64,000 nucleotides of DNA from Bacillus subtilis (GTDB taxonomy: Bacteria; Pseudomonadota; Alphaproteobacteria; Rhizobiales; Rhizobiaceae): the NCBI GenBank assembly GCA_021733665.1, contig JAHREI010000001.1, positions 310,001 to 374,000 on the forward strand, written 5' to 3'. Made by a program: the position numbers and the translations under genes. How positions within the stretch are numbered: the stretch's first letter is position 1; every line of letters begins with the position of its first letter. Shown in pieces: positions 32,101 through 41,316 of the stretch. The notes below the pieces were generated by a model. The model was given only the letters and a program-made list of their open reading frames with translations. It was not told where the DNA came from and did no database searches.

Positions 32101-33912
32101 GCTGCACGCGATGTGATTGCCCGTCAAACCCGCGAGCTTGGCATTGGCGCCTTGAATGCAACGGCCAAAGGCACGTCCAGTCAGAACCGTCTGAAAGTAG
32201 ACAGCCGCATTACCGGTGGTAATGGTCTGGATACACGGATTAATGGTTTTGTACCACTGGGAACAGATAAAGCTGCCGGTGCGCTGGATGTGAATGTTGA
32301 GCTGGCTAATCTGCCACTGGCCTTGCTCAATGGCGCAGTTAAAGGTCAAAATCTCGGCGGTAACGTCACCGGTACTGCAAAAGTTACCGGCGCGCTGACC
32401 AATCCGTCTGCAGAATTTAATCTGAACGGTCGCTCATTGAGCGCAAAGCCTTTGGCTGAAAGCGGACTTGCGCCGCTGAACCTGAAAGCCGCAGGCCGTT
32501 ACGGTGATAAGATTGTCAATATCAGCTCGCTGGCGATTGATGGCCCGCAAAATCTGAGTGTGACAGCGCAGGGGCGTATACCTCTGGCTGGCAGCGGTTT
32601 GGGCATTGATGTGACCGGTCAGATTCCGTTAGCGCTTGCCAATCGTTTTCTGGCGGATCGCGGTTCGCAGGCAAGCGGTACGCTGGCTCTGACAGCCAAT
32701 GTCAGCGGCGCTTTTGATAATCCGCAAATCCGCGGCATGTTCTCGACAAGCGGCGCGCAGATGGTTGATCCGGAAACGAATGTCCGCCTCAACAACATTA
32801 CCATTAATGGCAGTATGGAAGGCCAGACAATCCGTCTGCGCAATGCCAGTGCTGCACTGTCAACCGGCGGTTCAATCAGTGCTGACGGTACTGTGTCGAT
32901 CAATGTTGCACAGAATATGCCAGCGGATCTGCGGATTAATTTCAACAAGGCGCGTTATGCGGATGGCTCAATGGTGGTTGCGACTATCAATGGCGGCCTG
33001 ACAATTACCGGCGGCTTGCTGCGCGATCCGCTGATTGCCGGTAAGATCGATATCGATCGTGCTGAAATCACTGTGCCGGAAAGTCTGGGCGGTGGCGGTG
33101 CTAATATGGATGTGCGCCACAGCAATACACCGGCATCTGTGCTGATGACATTGCAGCGCGCCAAAGTGGAAACCCGCGCCAAGGGTTCGGCACCGGTTCC
33201 GACATCCCGTCCGACTGTACCACAATTGGATATCCGTGTGGTCGCACCAAACCAGATTTTCGTGCGTGGTCGCGGGCTGGATACAGAATTGGGCGGTGCG
33301 GTACGTTTGACCGGTCCGGTCACCAATGTACGACCTGTTGGTGGTTTTGAACTGCTGCGTGGTCGTCTGGATATTCTGACCCAGCGCGTTACTTTTGATG
33401 AAGGTCGCGTTACGCTGATCGGGGATATGAACCCGCAGCTGTACTTCGTTGCCCGTACTGACGGCGGCGATATTACAGTGCTGGTGACTGTACAGGGTAC
33501 GGTTGATAATCCGGACATCAAATTTTCATCCGAGCCGGAGCTGCCACAGGATGAAGTTCTTGCCCGCCTGATCTTCAAACGTTCCATGTCCGAATTGTCG
33601 GCTTTCCAGATTGCACAGCTTGCGGCTGCAGCTGCCGAGCTTGCAGGTGGTAAAAACGCCAATCTGCTCGGTGCTCTGCGTCAGGGCGTTGGCCTTGATG
33701 ATCTGGATGTTGTGACCGACAGTAAGGGCAATGCCTCTGTCCGTGCCGGTAGCTATATCCGTGATAATATTTATCTCGGGGTTGAGGCCAGCGGTGTGGA
33801 CGGTACCAAGGGAACGATCAATCTGGATATTACCCGTAATCTGAAGGCTAAAGGTTCTGTCAGCAGTAATGGTGATTCCGGTATGGGTGTGTTCTACGAA
33901 AAAGATTATTAA
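29134..33912 (+). CDS. tamB: Translocation/assembly module inner-membrane protein TamB
   Basis: 1592 residues. The start is TTG, overlapping the TGA stop of tamA by three bases, with AGGACAGG just upstream, so translation is probably coupled. One N-terminal helix anchors it in the inner membrane (F-L-A-F-V-A-T-F-F-I-I-L-P-L). The rest is a long repetitive beta structure that spans the periplasm, as in AsmA-like proteins. The C-terminal ~350 residues match the DUF490/TamB domain, with L-L-R-G-R-L-D-I-L and S-E-P-E-L-P-Q-D-E-V-L-A-R-L-I-F. It partners TamA and is implicated in phospholipid transport. Confidence 0.94.
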   Translation: MNRFLAFVATFFIILPLGIYIGASLLPQGTAGVTTPATSQNNPPASGSADGQVAQTDNPVSAQEAEEEKSYFLSFVEEKLSGPNRKISISGIEGVLSSEAKVGSITVADREGVWLRIKDAQLVWSRLALLRGRLSVDTLSAKQVELIRTPLPDESLPTPEAGGFALPELPLAVLLGELNIERLKFGQPVFGLESEVALKGNLTLQDGSLQSLFDMNRLDGPGGTIKLKADYANADQKLDLDVRLSEPANGIAANLLNIESKPPVELALNGAGKLDDLKIDLKLDADSQRILTGLLTLNRDANGAISGRVFNADVKGPIAALIPEKFRDFFGATSSLAANGLIKDSGGFRLDNFSLSNAALQVKAKAETATDGFLTRLNLDALIADQEKGRVLLPVSGGETSLASARLTLDYGDRQSNDWTGKLLVEGLQAGDFSAQQTVLDMGGAAENLQDAQNRYVGFSITGNVTGISAKQPDIAQALGDRFDLAVLGAWRAGTPVQLEKVQLTGNGLSAALKGTIDKFIYSGDIALQADSLMPFSALAGRSLAGSIDLKANGTVAMLTGGFDLTLDGTAENIKTGEDIADRIINGRSTLSGGLARSESGFSARQFRLGNDANAITANGTFSSKTADFDLGVDLSDIADLSDKASGPLSLKASARGTDSRIALAARANVPSGLLEGRKLNDGVLDFNALLDGSDPKLAPSLNGNFSGSAFLGGEKLDLAGTLALDEQGKRLSGLSFVAGGMRVSGDLNVGDKNRIAGRLKVDAPDVSTAAALFLAKASGSINADIDLSYEGERQNAAVKADIRNLKVEDNVIGQAAIDATLADLFNVPVVDGVVKAQTIRAGSFEINTVDLTAQANGSKTVFQAATDLKIGTKVKVDGALEPQNGGLLLSLNDAELRQGSMLTKLAQPASVGLKGSDVSFNNIIMQVGSGRLSLNGALADRFNLDVKLDNLPLNVANSIQPELGLGGVINGQAKVTGSRTQPDVNFDIAARDVIARQTRELGIGALNATAKGTSSQNRLKVDSRITGGNGLDTRINGFVPLGTDKAAGALDVNVELANLPLALLNGAVKGQNLGGNVTGTAKVTGALTNPSAEFNLNGRSLSAKPLAESGLAPLNLKAAGRYGDKIVNISSLAIDGPQNLSVTAQGRIPLAGSGLGIDVTGQIPLALANRFLADRGSQASGTLALTANVSGAFDNPQIRGMFSTSGAQMVDPETNVRLNNITINGSMEGQTIRLRNASAALSTGGSISADGTVSINVAQNMPADLRINFNKARYADGSMVVATINGGLTITGGLLRDPLIAGKIDIDRAEITVPESLGGGGANMDVRHSNTPASVLMTLQRAKVETRAKGSAPVPTSRPTVPQLDIRVVAPNQIFVRGRGLDTELGGAVRLTGPVTNVRPVGGFELLRGRLDILTQRVTFDEGRVTLIGDMNPQLYFVARTDGGDITVLVTVQGTVDNPDIKFSSEPELPQDEVLARLIFKRSMSELSAFQIAQLAAAAAELAGGKNANLLGALRQGVGLDDLDVVTDSKGNASVRAGSYIRDNIYLGVEASGVDGTKGTINLDITRNLKAKGSVSSNGDSGMGVFYEKDY

Positions 33913-34059
33913 AGCATTTGCGAGCCAAAAGTGTGAAGCGCCTCCGCAGGGAAATCAGTTCGCCGGACTGATTTCTTTTCCTGCTGCGATGCGTCGGATA
34001 ATGCGTAAAAAATAGTTACAGCGGTTCCAACGATTCAGTCTTAACTGGAACCGCTGTAA
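33911..34059. repeat. Dispersed Rhizobiales-type palindromic repeat, copy A (with insertion)
   Basis: It begins AAAGCATTTG and ends in a hairpin of ACAGCGGTTCC (34018-34028) and GGAACCGCTGT (34047-34057). It shares most positions with copy B at 41174-41278, including GCGTCGGATAATGCGTAAAA. About 45 bases are inserted in the left half compared with copy B; they contain the tamB terminator-like hairpin. The repeat begins at the tamB stop codon. Confidence 0.8.
33944..33980 (+). terminator. Terminator-like hairpin after tamB, inside the repeat
   Basis: GAAATCAGT and ACTGATTTC form a perfect 9-bp stem around CGCCGGA-type loop bases, followed by TTTTCC. Confidence 0.55.
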
Positions 34060-34089
34060 GAGAAGGCGCAGACTGAACATCGGTCTGTG

Positions 34090-34139
34090 GGTACTTTCAG
34101 CGAAGAGAGAAGCCGGTGCTGCAAAGTACCGGCTTTTTT
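34090..34139 (+). terminator. Terminator with a competing upstream pairing (attenuator-like)
   Basis: AGCCGGT (34111-34117) pairs with ACCGGCT (34128-34134) and a T-run follows. GGTACTTT at 34090-34097 is exactly complementary to AAAGTACC at 34123-34130, which shares bases with the terminator's right arm. The two pairings exclude each other. Confidence 0.5.
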
Positions 34140-34234
34140 GTATTATAGTAAACCAACGACACGCGGGATTAATGGAATCTCAACCATGCGGGCGCACAAT
34201 CTTGACCTCAAACAAATTTAAGGTCGCACTGAGC

Positions 34235-34948
34235 ATGACTAAGCAGAGTGATAGGTTGAACCGTCGCGTTTTTCTGACCGGTATTGGTGCTTTTGGTCTG
34301 GCGGGCTGTTCTCAGTCTCTGGATATGTCGGCATTTCAGCCGGATATTGATATGTCCTCAACCGGCAGCGTTATGCGCCCGCAAATCAGCGTTGATAAAG
34401 GCGTTACCAGCAATGAAGTGATGTATGCCGCTGTCCATGAGAACGGATACTCACTGCCTGCTATTCCTTATGAAAAAGTGCCGAAACAATTCCGTCGCCA
34501 GATCGTGCCGGATCCGACCGGTGAGGCACCGGGCACGATTGTTGTCCGGCTGAATGAACGCTTCCTCTATCTGGTTTTGCCGGGCGGTGAGGCTATGCGC
34601 TATGGTATCGGCGTAGGGCGGGCGGGGTTTGAATGGTCAGGCCGTGCTAATGTGCAGTATAAAAAGCAATGGCCGCGCTGGACACCGCCGCCGGAAATGA
34701 TCAAACGCCAGCCGGAGCTGGAAAAATACCGTAACGGGCAGGAGCCGGGGCCGACAAATCCGCTGGGTGCACGGGCATTTTATATTTTCCGAAATGGCGC
34801 AGACACAGGCTATCGTATTCACGGTAACCCGGAATGGTGGTCCATCGGACAGGCGATGTCGTCGGGCTGTGTGCGCCTGATGAACCAAGACATTATTGAT
34901 CTTTATGATCGTGTGCAGGGTAAAGCACCGATTGTGGTGCAGGCCTGA
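34235..34948 (+). CDS. L,D-transpeptidase (YkuD family) lipoprotein
   Basis: 237 residues from ATG 34235. An ATG at 34172 gives an unlikely N-terminal extension. The N-terminus has a twin-arginine-like N-R-R-V-F-L-T and a lipobox L-A-G-C near residue 30. The YkuD catalytic domain lies in the second half: the conserved His in R-I-H-G-N and the nucleophile Cys in S-S-G-C-V-R-L. Such enzymes make 3-3 peptidoglycan cross-links or attach proteins to the wall. The W-P-R-W-T-P-P-P-E-M-I segment is typical of Rhizobiales members. An attenuator-like structure lies about 100 bases upstream. Confidence 0.9.
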   Translation: MTKQSDRLNRRVFLTGIGAFGLAGCSQSLDMSAFQPDIDMSSTGSVMRPQISVDKGVTSNEVMYAAVHENGYSLPAIPYEKVPKQFRRQIVPDPTGEAPGTIVVRLNERFLYLVLPGGEAMRYGIGVGRAGFEWSGRANVQYKKQWPRWTPPPEMIKRQPELEKYRNGQEPGPTNPLGARAFYIFRNGADTGYRIHGNPEWWSIGQAMSSGCVRLMNQDIIDLYDRVQGKAPIVVQA

Positions 34949-34973
34949 TACTCTGCCTTGCAGATAAAAAGAC

Positions 34974-35004
34974 AAAAGCCGCGCTTTTCAACGCGGCTTT
35001 TTTG
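34974..35004 (+). terminator. Terminator of the L,D-transpeptidase gene
   Basis: AAAAGCCGCG and CGCGGCTTTTTT form a perfect stem around CTTTTCAA. Confidence 0.85.
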
Positions 35005-35069
35005 TTGTCTTGGGAGGACAGCAAAGAAATATAGAAAATAATTAATAAAAAGCGTCTGCAATAATCCGA

Positions 35070-35264
35070 TTAACGAACAGCCTGATGTGTCTGGTTGTTC
35101 TGAGCCACAACAATCAGATCAGGCACGTTCTTCACGGCTTCCTCAGTCATGCTGAGGAAATGAAACTTCTGTTGTTGCTGGATTGGGTTTGGTGCAACAA
35201 AAATCGCTGCGGTGAGCAGAAACGCAGCCATAATTCCTAAGCGCTTTTCAGTTTTTGCATTCAT
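35070..35264 (-). CDS. Small exported or membrane-anchored hypothetical protein
   Basis: 64 residues. The start is supported by AGGAC nine bases upstream. The N-terminus has a short basic region and a hydrophobic stretch (I-M-A-A-F-L-L-T-A-A-I-F-V-A-P) that looks like a signal sequence or single anchor. The rest is polar and Gln-rich. I do not recognise a family. It lies downstream of, and on the same strand as, the 246-residue hypothetical gene, about 100 bases apart. Confidence 0.55.
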   Translation of the reverse strand: MNAKTEKRLGIMAAFLLTAAIFVAPNPIQQQQKFHFLSMTEEAVKNVPDLIVVAQNNQTHQAVR

Positions 35265-35364
35265 GGTTTTAGTCCTGTTCGTTTTGCCCTTGGCTTTCGA
35301 GCGCTTGCCCGGCTCTATGGGCTGAAATCATGGTAAAGTTATGAAAACCTCAGCGGTTTTCATC

Positions 35365-36105
35365 TCAGTGAAATGTTTTGTAACCGGCCGGTGAGAGAAC
35401 ACAGGCAACAGCATAATGAGGGATCGGCAGCAGCACCTGCTCTAGTTCAGTCATGGTCTGCGCATAATCCTGCGCGGCCTTTTTGACTTCCGCGATACGG
35501 CTGCTGCAAACCAGTGCATCAAGGCAGACATCACGTGTGGTGTCGTCGCCGTTTTGCAGGGCGGAGATCAGCCCCATCAGCAGGCATTCTTCACGGCAGA
35601 TATGCATCGAACCATAAGGAAAGGCTTTGAGCTGGCAAGCTGCACAAAAATGCAGCGTGCGGATGAAATGGGAAAGTTCAGTCACCGCACGTTTGGCTTT
35701 TTCAAGACCAAGCTCCTGCGTATAAACTGTCCAGGCCATTTCCCACGGAATAACCGATCCGGTTTCAAAACCAGCAGTCCAGTGACGGTAGCCTTCAAGC
35801 ACTAGCTTTTCAGCCTGACGCTCGAAATAATGGCTGGATGTTTCAAAGAGGTTTCTGACCTGCATATTCATGGTCTGCATCCGATCTGAAAAGGACGCGA
35901 AAGCGCGATGAATATGCGTCGCGGCAGCGGGCGCGACGTTGATACCACCCTTGGGCGGTAGAGTGCCTGACCAAACATAGGTCCTCCAATAGAGCGGGTT
36001 CAAGGCCCAAACATCAAAGGTTGAATTTATTGCCACGAGCGGCGGGAAATGCTCCCTCTCTGCTCTGACGAATGGAATATGCCGGTGAAAATGGTTGAAT
36101 GTCAA
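35365..36105 (-). CDS. Hypothetical protein with seven cysteines, next to the copper locus
   Basis: Up to 246 residues if the TTG at 36105 is used. That TTG belongs to a TTGACA hexamer which also looks like a -35 box, so the true start may be further in, for example a GTG at codon 24 or an ATG near codon 76. The C-terminal half is helical with cysteines near 154, 157, 170, 174, 194, 200 and 235 (CAAC and CREEC), a pattern that could bind a metal. No signal peptide is visible. The copper-handling genes on the same strand upstream make a metal link plausible but unproven. Family not recognised. Confidence 0.6.
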   Translation of the reverse strand: MTFNHFHRHIPFVRAEREHFPPLVAINSTFDVWALNPLYWRTYVWSGTLPPKGGINVAPAAATHIHRAFASFSDRMQTMNMQVRNLFETSSHYFERQAEKLVLEGYRHWTAGFETGSVIPWEMAWTVYTQELGLEKAKRAVTELSHFIRTLHFCAACQLKAFPYGSMHICREECLLMGLISALQNGDDTTRDVCLDALVCSSRIAEVKKAAQDYAQTMTELEQVLLPIPHYAVACVLSPAGYKTFH

Positions 36106-36295
36106 ACCTATTTTACACGGAATTTTTAGAAAAATGTTCTTAATTCAATAGCTTAGAATAATTCTAGACTGTTTTACTCAAGTTATAAATCTGAAAACGT
36201 CAGCTATCTATATGAAAGCGTACAGATTTTGCGTGATTGTCGCAGGCGGCCGGATTGCATAGTGTTCCGGCCGGATTTTATATCTCTGCGACGTC

Positions 36296-36339
36296 GCGCC
36301 TCACACTAAAGACTGTGAAACACAGCCCGTGTGAGGTGC
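36296..36339 (-). terminator. Compound hairpin downstream of the copper chaperone gene
   Basis: GCGCCTCACAC (36296-36306) pairs with GTGTGAGGTGC (36329-36339) with one G-T pair. Inside, CTGTG and CACAG form a second stem. No T-run follows on the minus strand, so termination is only likely, not certain. Confidence 0.4.
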
Positions 36340-36357
36340 AACATCAAGAATCAGCTT

Positions 36358-37362
36358 TTAATGATGGCTGTGATCACTGGCTTTATCGCTGGAACCCTTA
36401 GCCGGATTCACGTGAAACGATACGTTAACCTTTCCGGCCTTTTCAAATTCCAGCTCAACATTAACTGTCTCACCTTCTTTGAACGGCTTGGTCAGATCCA
36501 TAAACATAATATGGAAACCGGTCGGTGCCAGCGTCACGGTCTGACCGGCCGGAATGGTAAGCGGCTCGCTCAGCTTACGCATTTTCATGACATTGTCCTT
36601 CATGGACATTTCATGAATTTCAACCTTACCGGCAGCATCAGTCTTACCGCCGATCAGACGATCATCTTCTTTGCCGTTATTGGTGATAACCACATAACCA
36701 CCAGCTACGCGGGCATTCGGAATTGTTGCCACACTATGCGCTTTGGCAAGAGACAGATCACCGACGGTCACAGCATCTGCCGCCTGAGTGCCGTGCATAT
36801 CATGACCGCCATGGTTGTCATGTGCTGAGTGATCAGCTGCGGCAACCGTCACGCTGAGCTGCGGCGCAGGGTTTTTCAGCTCATGCGGGTTCTGACCTTC
36901 CGCAGCAATATCTGTCCAGTTTTCTGTTTTGCCGTCTTCGCAGGTCTGCACAGTCGGGAAGGACAAAGCTGTGTCCTTGTCAAAAGAGGCAAGCTTGCCG
37001 ACAAAGGAAAACTCATCATAGAAATCGCTTGGCAGATTGCCGCCTTTCCAGATGATTTCAGTGACACCACTTTTTACGTCTTTGCCGTAAAGTTTGTAGC
37101 TGTGCTGATAATCGGATTTGACAGTTTCAATCTCCCAGCCGGCTTTGGCCTGAGGCTGCGCGGCGATAACGCCTTCCGGAATTTTAACGCTGACCTGTGT
37201 GGTCGCCGCAGCACCGCAACCATGCGGAATTTTAAGGACGGCTTTATAGGCGCTACCGGCATTTGCCTGTGGTGTTTCCAGTGAAACATGTGCCTGTGCC
37301 AGTCCGGCTGTGCCGAGGATAAGGGCAGAAACGCAGAGTGGTATGAAAATCGTTTTCATCAT
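36358..37362 (-). CDS. Periplasmic YcnI (DUF1775)-PCu(A)C copper chaperone fusion
   Basis: 334 residues. The signal peptide ends A-Q-A, so the mature chain starts with His25, as in YcnI proteins where the first His binds copper. DUF1775 spans about 25-175. A His-rich linker (about 178-190, with D-H-S-A-H-D-N-H) joins it to a PCu(A)C domain with the motif H250-x10-M261-x22-H284-x-M286. The C-terminus is again His-rich. PCu(A)C proteins deliver Cu(I) to oxidase copper centres. AAGGAA lies eight bases before the start. It follows a DUF2946-like gene on the same strand, forming a small copper locus. Confidence 0.9.
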   Translation of the reverse strand: MMKTIFIPLCVSALILGTAGLAQAHVSLETPQANAGSAYKAVLKIPHGCGAAATTQVSVKIPEGVIAAQPQAKAGWEIETVKSDYQHSYKLYGKDVKSGVTEIIWKGGNLPSDFYDEFSFVGKLASFDKDTALSFPTVQTCEDGKTENWTDIAAEGQNPHELKNPAPQLSVTVAAADHSAHDNHGGHDMHGTQAADAVTVGDLSLAKAHSVATIPNARVAGGYVVITNNGKEDDRLIGGKTDAAGKVEIHEMSMKDNVMKMRKLSEPLTIPAGQTVTLAPTGFHIMFMDLTKPFKEGETVNVELEFEKAGKVNVSFHVNPAKGSSDKASDHSHH

Positions 37363-37477
37363 TATATTCCTTGCAAAGAACAGACATTCTGAGCTGCATT
37401 AATGCAGCCGGAAGTCCGGAAACGCGCGAACGCGTATGACAGATCAATCCCGGCTATCAAAGATACGCGGGGTCTGG

Positions 37478-37903
37478 TCAGGCAAGGAAAGGTGGCGCTT
37501 GCGGCGGGGCAGAGGGCGGATAATCGCGGGCGCGGGGCAGAACATGTGCGGTGCGTCTGACGCTGTCGCTGCTGTCTTTGGTAACGACAGGGCCGCCGGT
37601 GACCGGCGGAACAACCAGTGCAAAACCTGCGGAGATACGGCAGGCCTCACAATCAGCCATCATATTATGGTTTTTATGATGCTGGTCAGATGTGCCGGAG
37701 ACGCAGATTGAAACAATGCTGCCATCCGGCATTGTCTCATAACGGATAAAGACAGGCTCATCTGCTGTGCCGCTTTGTGTTGTCATTTGCAGCAGCGGCG
37801 CACTGACATCAACCGGCTTATGGGCAAAAGACAGCATAACAAGTGCCAATACGCATAATATGCGTATCAAAACCTGATTATGTTTACCTGTCTGAAGCAT
37901 CAT
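37478..37903 (-). CDS. DUF2946-like exported protein of the copper locus
   Basis: 141 residues. The N-terminus is a signal sequence or anchor (V-L-I-R-I-L-C-V-L-A-L-V-M-L). A His/Met patch (D-Q-H-H-K-N-H-N-M-M) precedes A-D-C-E-A-C-R-I-S-A-G, which resembles the CxxC region of DUF2946 proteins found beside copper genes. The C-terminus is Pro-rich. It lies 115 bases upstream of the YcnI-PCu(A)C gene and is probably co-transcribed. A role in periplasmic copper handling is inferred from context. Confidence 0.65.
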   Translation of the reverse strand: MMLQTGKHNQVLIRILCVLALVMLSFAHKPVDVSAPLLQMTTQSGTADEPVFIRYETMPDGSIVSICVSGTSDQHHKNHNMMADCEACRISAGFALVVPPVTGGPVVTKDSSDSVRRTAHVLPRARDYPPSAPPQAPPFLA

Positions 37904-38152
37904 CCGCCGGTATATGTCATGAAAGATTTATGCCTTTTTATCGTGAGACTGACCGGAAAGAAAGAGCTTTGCGGAGGGATCGCCCGAGATGGAGGGGGAT
38001 GCCTCACGATGTCACAGAGGTTTGCACGGAAAGAGGAGAAGATAACTTTCTCTTAAAGGGAAAATCATTTAACGATGCTACAGGCAATGCCGGTTGCGGG
38101 GTAACCTGTTGTTCCGGCAATAATGAACAGATTTTGCGACGAGGTGTGAGGC

Positions 38153-39307
38153 ATGTCACAGATCACGAAAGAGGTGGTACTGGCTCAGCTGAAACAGGTC
38201 ACAGGGCCGGATTTTGAAGGTGATATTGTCACTCTCGGTTTGGTGTCCGATATTTTTATCGCTGATAATAAAGTGTTCTTTTCCATTACAGTTCCTTCTG
38301 ATCGTGCGCAGGCAATGGAGCCGTTGCGCCTGCGGGCAGAGAAACTGGTGAAGGATATTCCGGGTGTCGCCGGTGCGCTGGTCACTTTAACGGCCGAGCG
38401 CAAAGGCGGTCGTACCAGTGATGATGCTCCGCCAAGCCGGCCTGCGCCAACACCGCAGCCACGTCCTGCTGCTCATGCGCATGCCGCACCGCAGCCACAG
38501 GCAAAACCGGGCATTCCGGGGGTAGGTAAAATTATCGCCGTTGCTTCGGGCAAGGGCGGCGTTGGTAAGTCCACGACATCTGTGAATATTGCGCTCGGGC
38601 TTCAGGCTCTGGGGCTTAAAGTCGGTATTCTCGATGCCGATATTTACGGTCCGTCGATGCCGCGCCTTCTCGGTATTTCCGGTCGTCCGGAAACGGTGAA
38701 TGGCCGCATCATGAAGCCGATGAGCAATTACGGCCTTAAAGTCATGTCGATGGGTTTTCTGGTTGAAGAAGAAACGCCGATGATTTGGCGTGGCCCCATG
38801 GTGATGTCGGCGCTCAATCAGATGATGCGGGAAGTGGAGTGGGGCAATCTCGACGTGATGGTCGTGGATATGCCTCCGGGCACCGGTGATGCACAGCTGA
38901 CGATGGCACAGCAAGTGCCTCTGGCCGGTGCGGTGATTGTTTCCACCCCGCAGGATCTGGCGCTGATCGACGCCCGTAAAGGGCTGAATATGTTCGCCAA
39001 GGTCAATGTGCCGCTGCTCGGTATTGTTGAAAATATGAGCTACTTCATCGCGCCGGATACCGGCAACCGTTACGACATTTTTGGTCATGGCGGCGCTAAA
39101 GCTGAGGCAGAGCGGCTCAATGTACCTTTCCTCGGTGCGGTGCCTTTGCATATGCAGGTGCGCGAATTATCTGATGCGGGAATGCCGATCACGGTTAAAG
39201 AGCCGGAGAGCGAGCATGCAAATATCTATCGCGATATTGCTGCGAAGGTCTGGTCTCAGGTGAGCGGCGGTTCAACCCGTTCGGCACCGAAGATCGTCTT
39301 TGAATAA
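38153..39307 (+). CDS. mrp: Mrp/ApbC family P-loop ATPase, iron-sulfur carrier type
   Basis: 384 residues. An N-terminal MIP18/DUF59 domain covers about 1-85, a Pro/Ala-rich linker 90-122, and the deviant Walker A is A-S-G-K-G-G-V-G-K-S near 131-140. Other signatures are D-A-D-I-Y-G-P-S-M-P-R and D-M-P-P-G-T-G-D. The CxxC that bridges an Fe-S cluster in ApbC/Nbp35 is replaced by A-P-D-T-G at 300-304. GTGAGG precedes the ATG. The family loads Fe-S clusters on target proteins; without CxxC the mode of action here is uncertain. Confidence 0.92.
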   Translation: MSQITKEVVLAQLKQVTGPDFEGDIVTLGLVSDIFIADNKVFFSITVPSDRAQAMEPLRLRAEKLVKDIPGVAGALVTLTAERKGGRTSDDAPPSRPAPTPQPRPAAHAHAAPQPQAKPGIPGVGKIIAVASGKGGVGKSTTSVNIALGLQALGLKVGILDADIYGPSMPRLLGISGRPETVNGRIMKPMSNYGLKVMSMGFLVEEETPMIWRGPMVMSALNQMMREVEWGNLDVMVVDMPPGTGDAQLTMAQQVPLAGAVIVSTPQDLALIDARKGLNMFAKVNVPLLGIVENMSYFIAPDTGNRYDIFGHGGAKAEAERLNVPFLGAVPLHMQVRELSDAGMPITVKEPESEHANIYRDIAAKVWSQVSGGSTRSAPKIVFE

Positions 39308-39321
39308 CAAATGATGAAATT

Positions 39322-39361
39322 GAAAAAGGCCTGCTTTCAATCATGAAAGCAGGCCTTTTTT
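39322..39361. terminator. Bidirectional terminator between mrp and pgm
   Basis: AAAAAGGCCTGCTTTCA and TGAAAGCAGGCCTTTTT are a perfect 17-base inverted repeat around ATCA. Confidence 0.9.
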
Positions 39362-39367
39362 GTTAGC

Positions 39368-41080
<1,713 letters not shown>

Positions 41081-41173
41081 TTATAGGCAGTCCTGTGAAA
41101 CATAGGTAAAGGATTTCACAGAATAACCGGTTTATTGTTCAAATTTGGTAAGATAGCTTTATTCTATGTGTTT

Positions 41174-41278
41174 AAAGCATTTCCAGCAAAAGTGCGAAGC
41201 GATTTTGCGTCGGATAATGCGTAAAAACAAATAGTTACAGCGGTTCCGACAATTCAGTGTTAACTGGAACGGCTGTAA
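41174..41278. repeat. Dispersed Rhizobiales-type palindromic repeat, copy B
   Basis: 105 bases beginning AAAGCATTTCCAGCAAAAGTG and ending in the hairpin ACAGCGGTTCC/GGAACGGCTGT. It matches copy A at 33911-34059 nearly base for base outside the insertion there. It lies 38 bases upstream of the kinase gene, in the pgm upstream region. Confidence 0.85.
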
Positions 41279-41316
41279 CAATTACGTTTTCTCATAGAGA
41301 TACCGGATAGTGAGAT

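Noticed and set aside
36247-36280. GGCCGG/CCGGCC hairpin as a terminator
   Set aside because: The stem is short, the loop is 13 bases, and its T-rich tail is on the strand opposite to both flanking genes.
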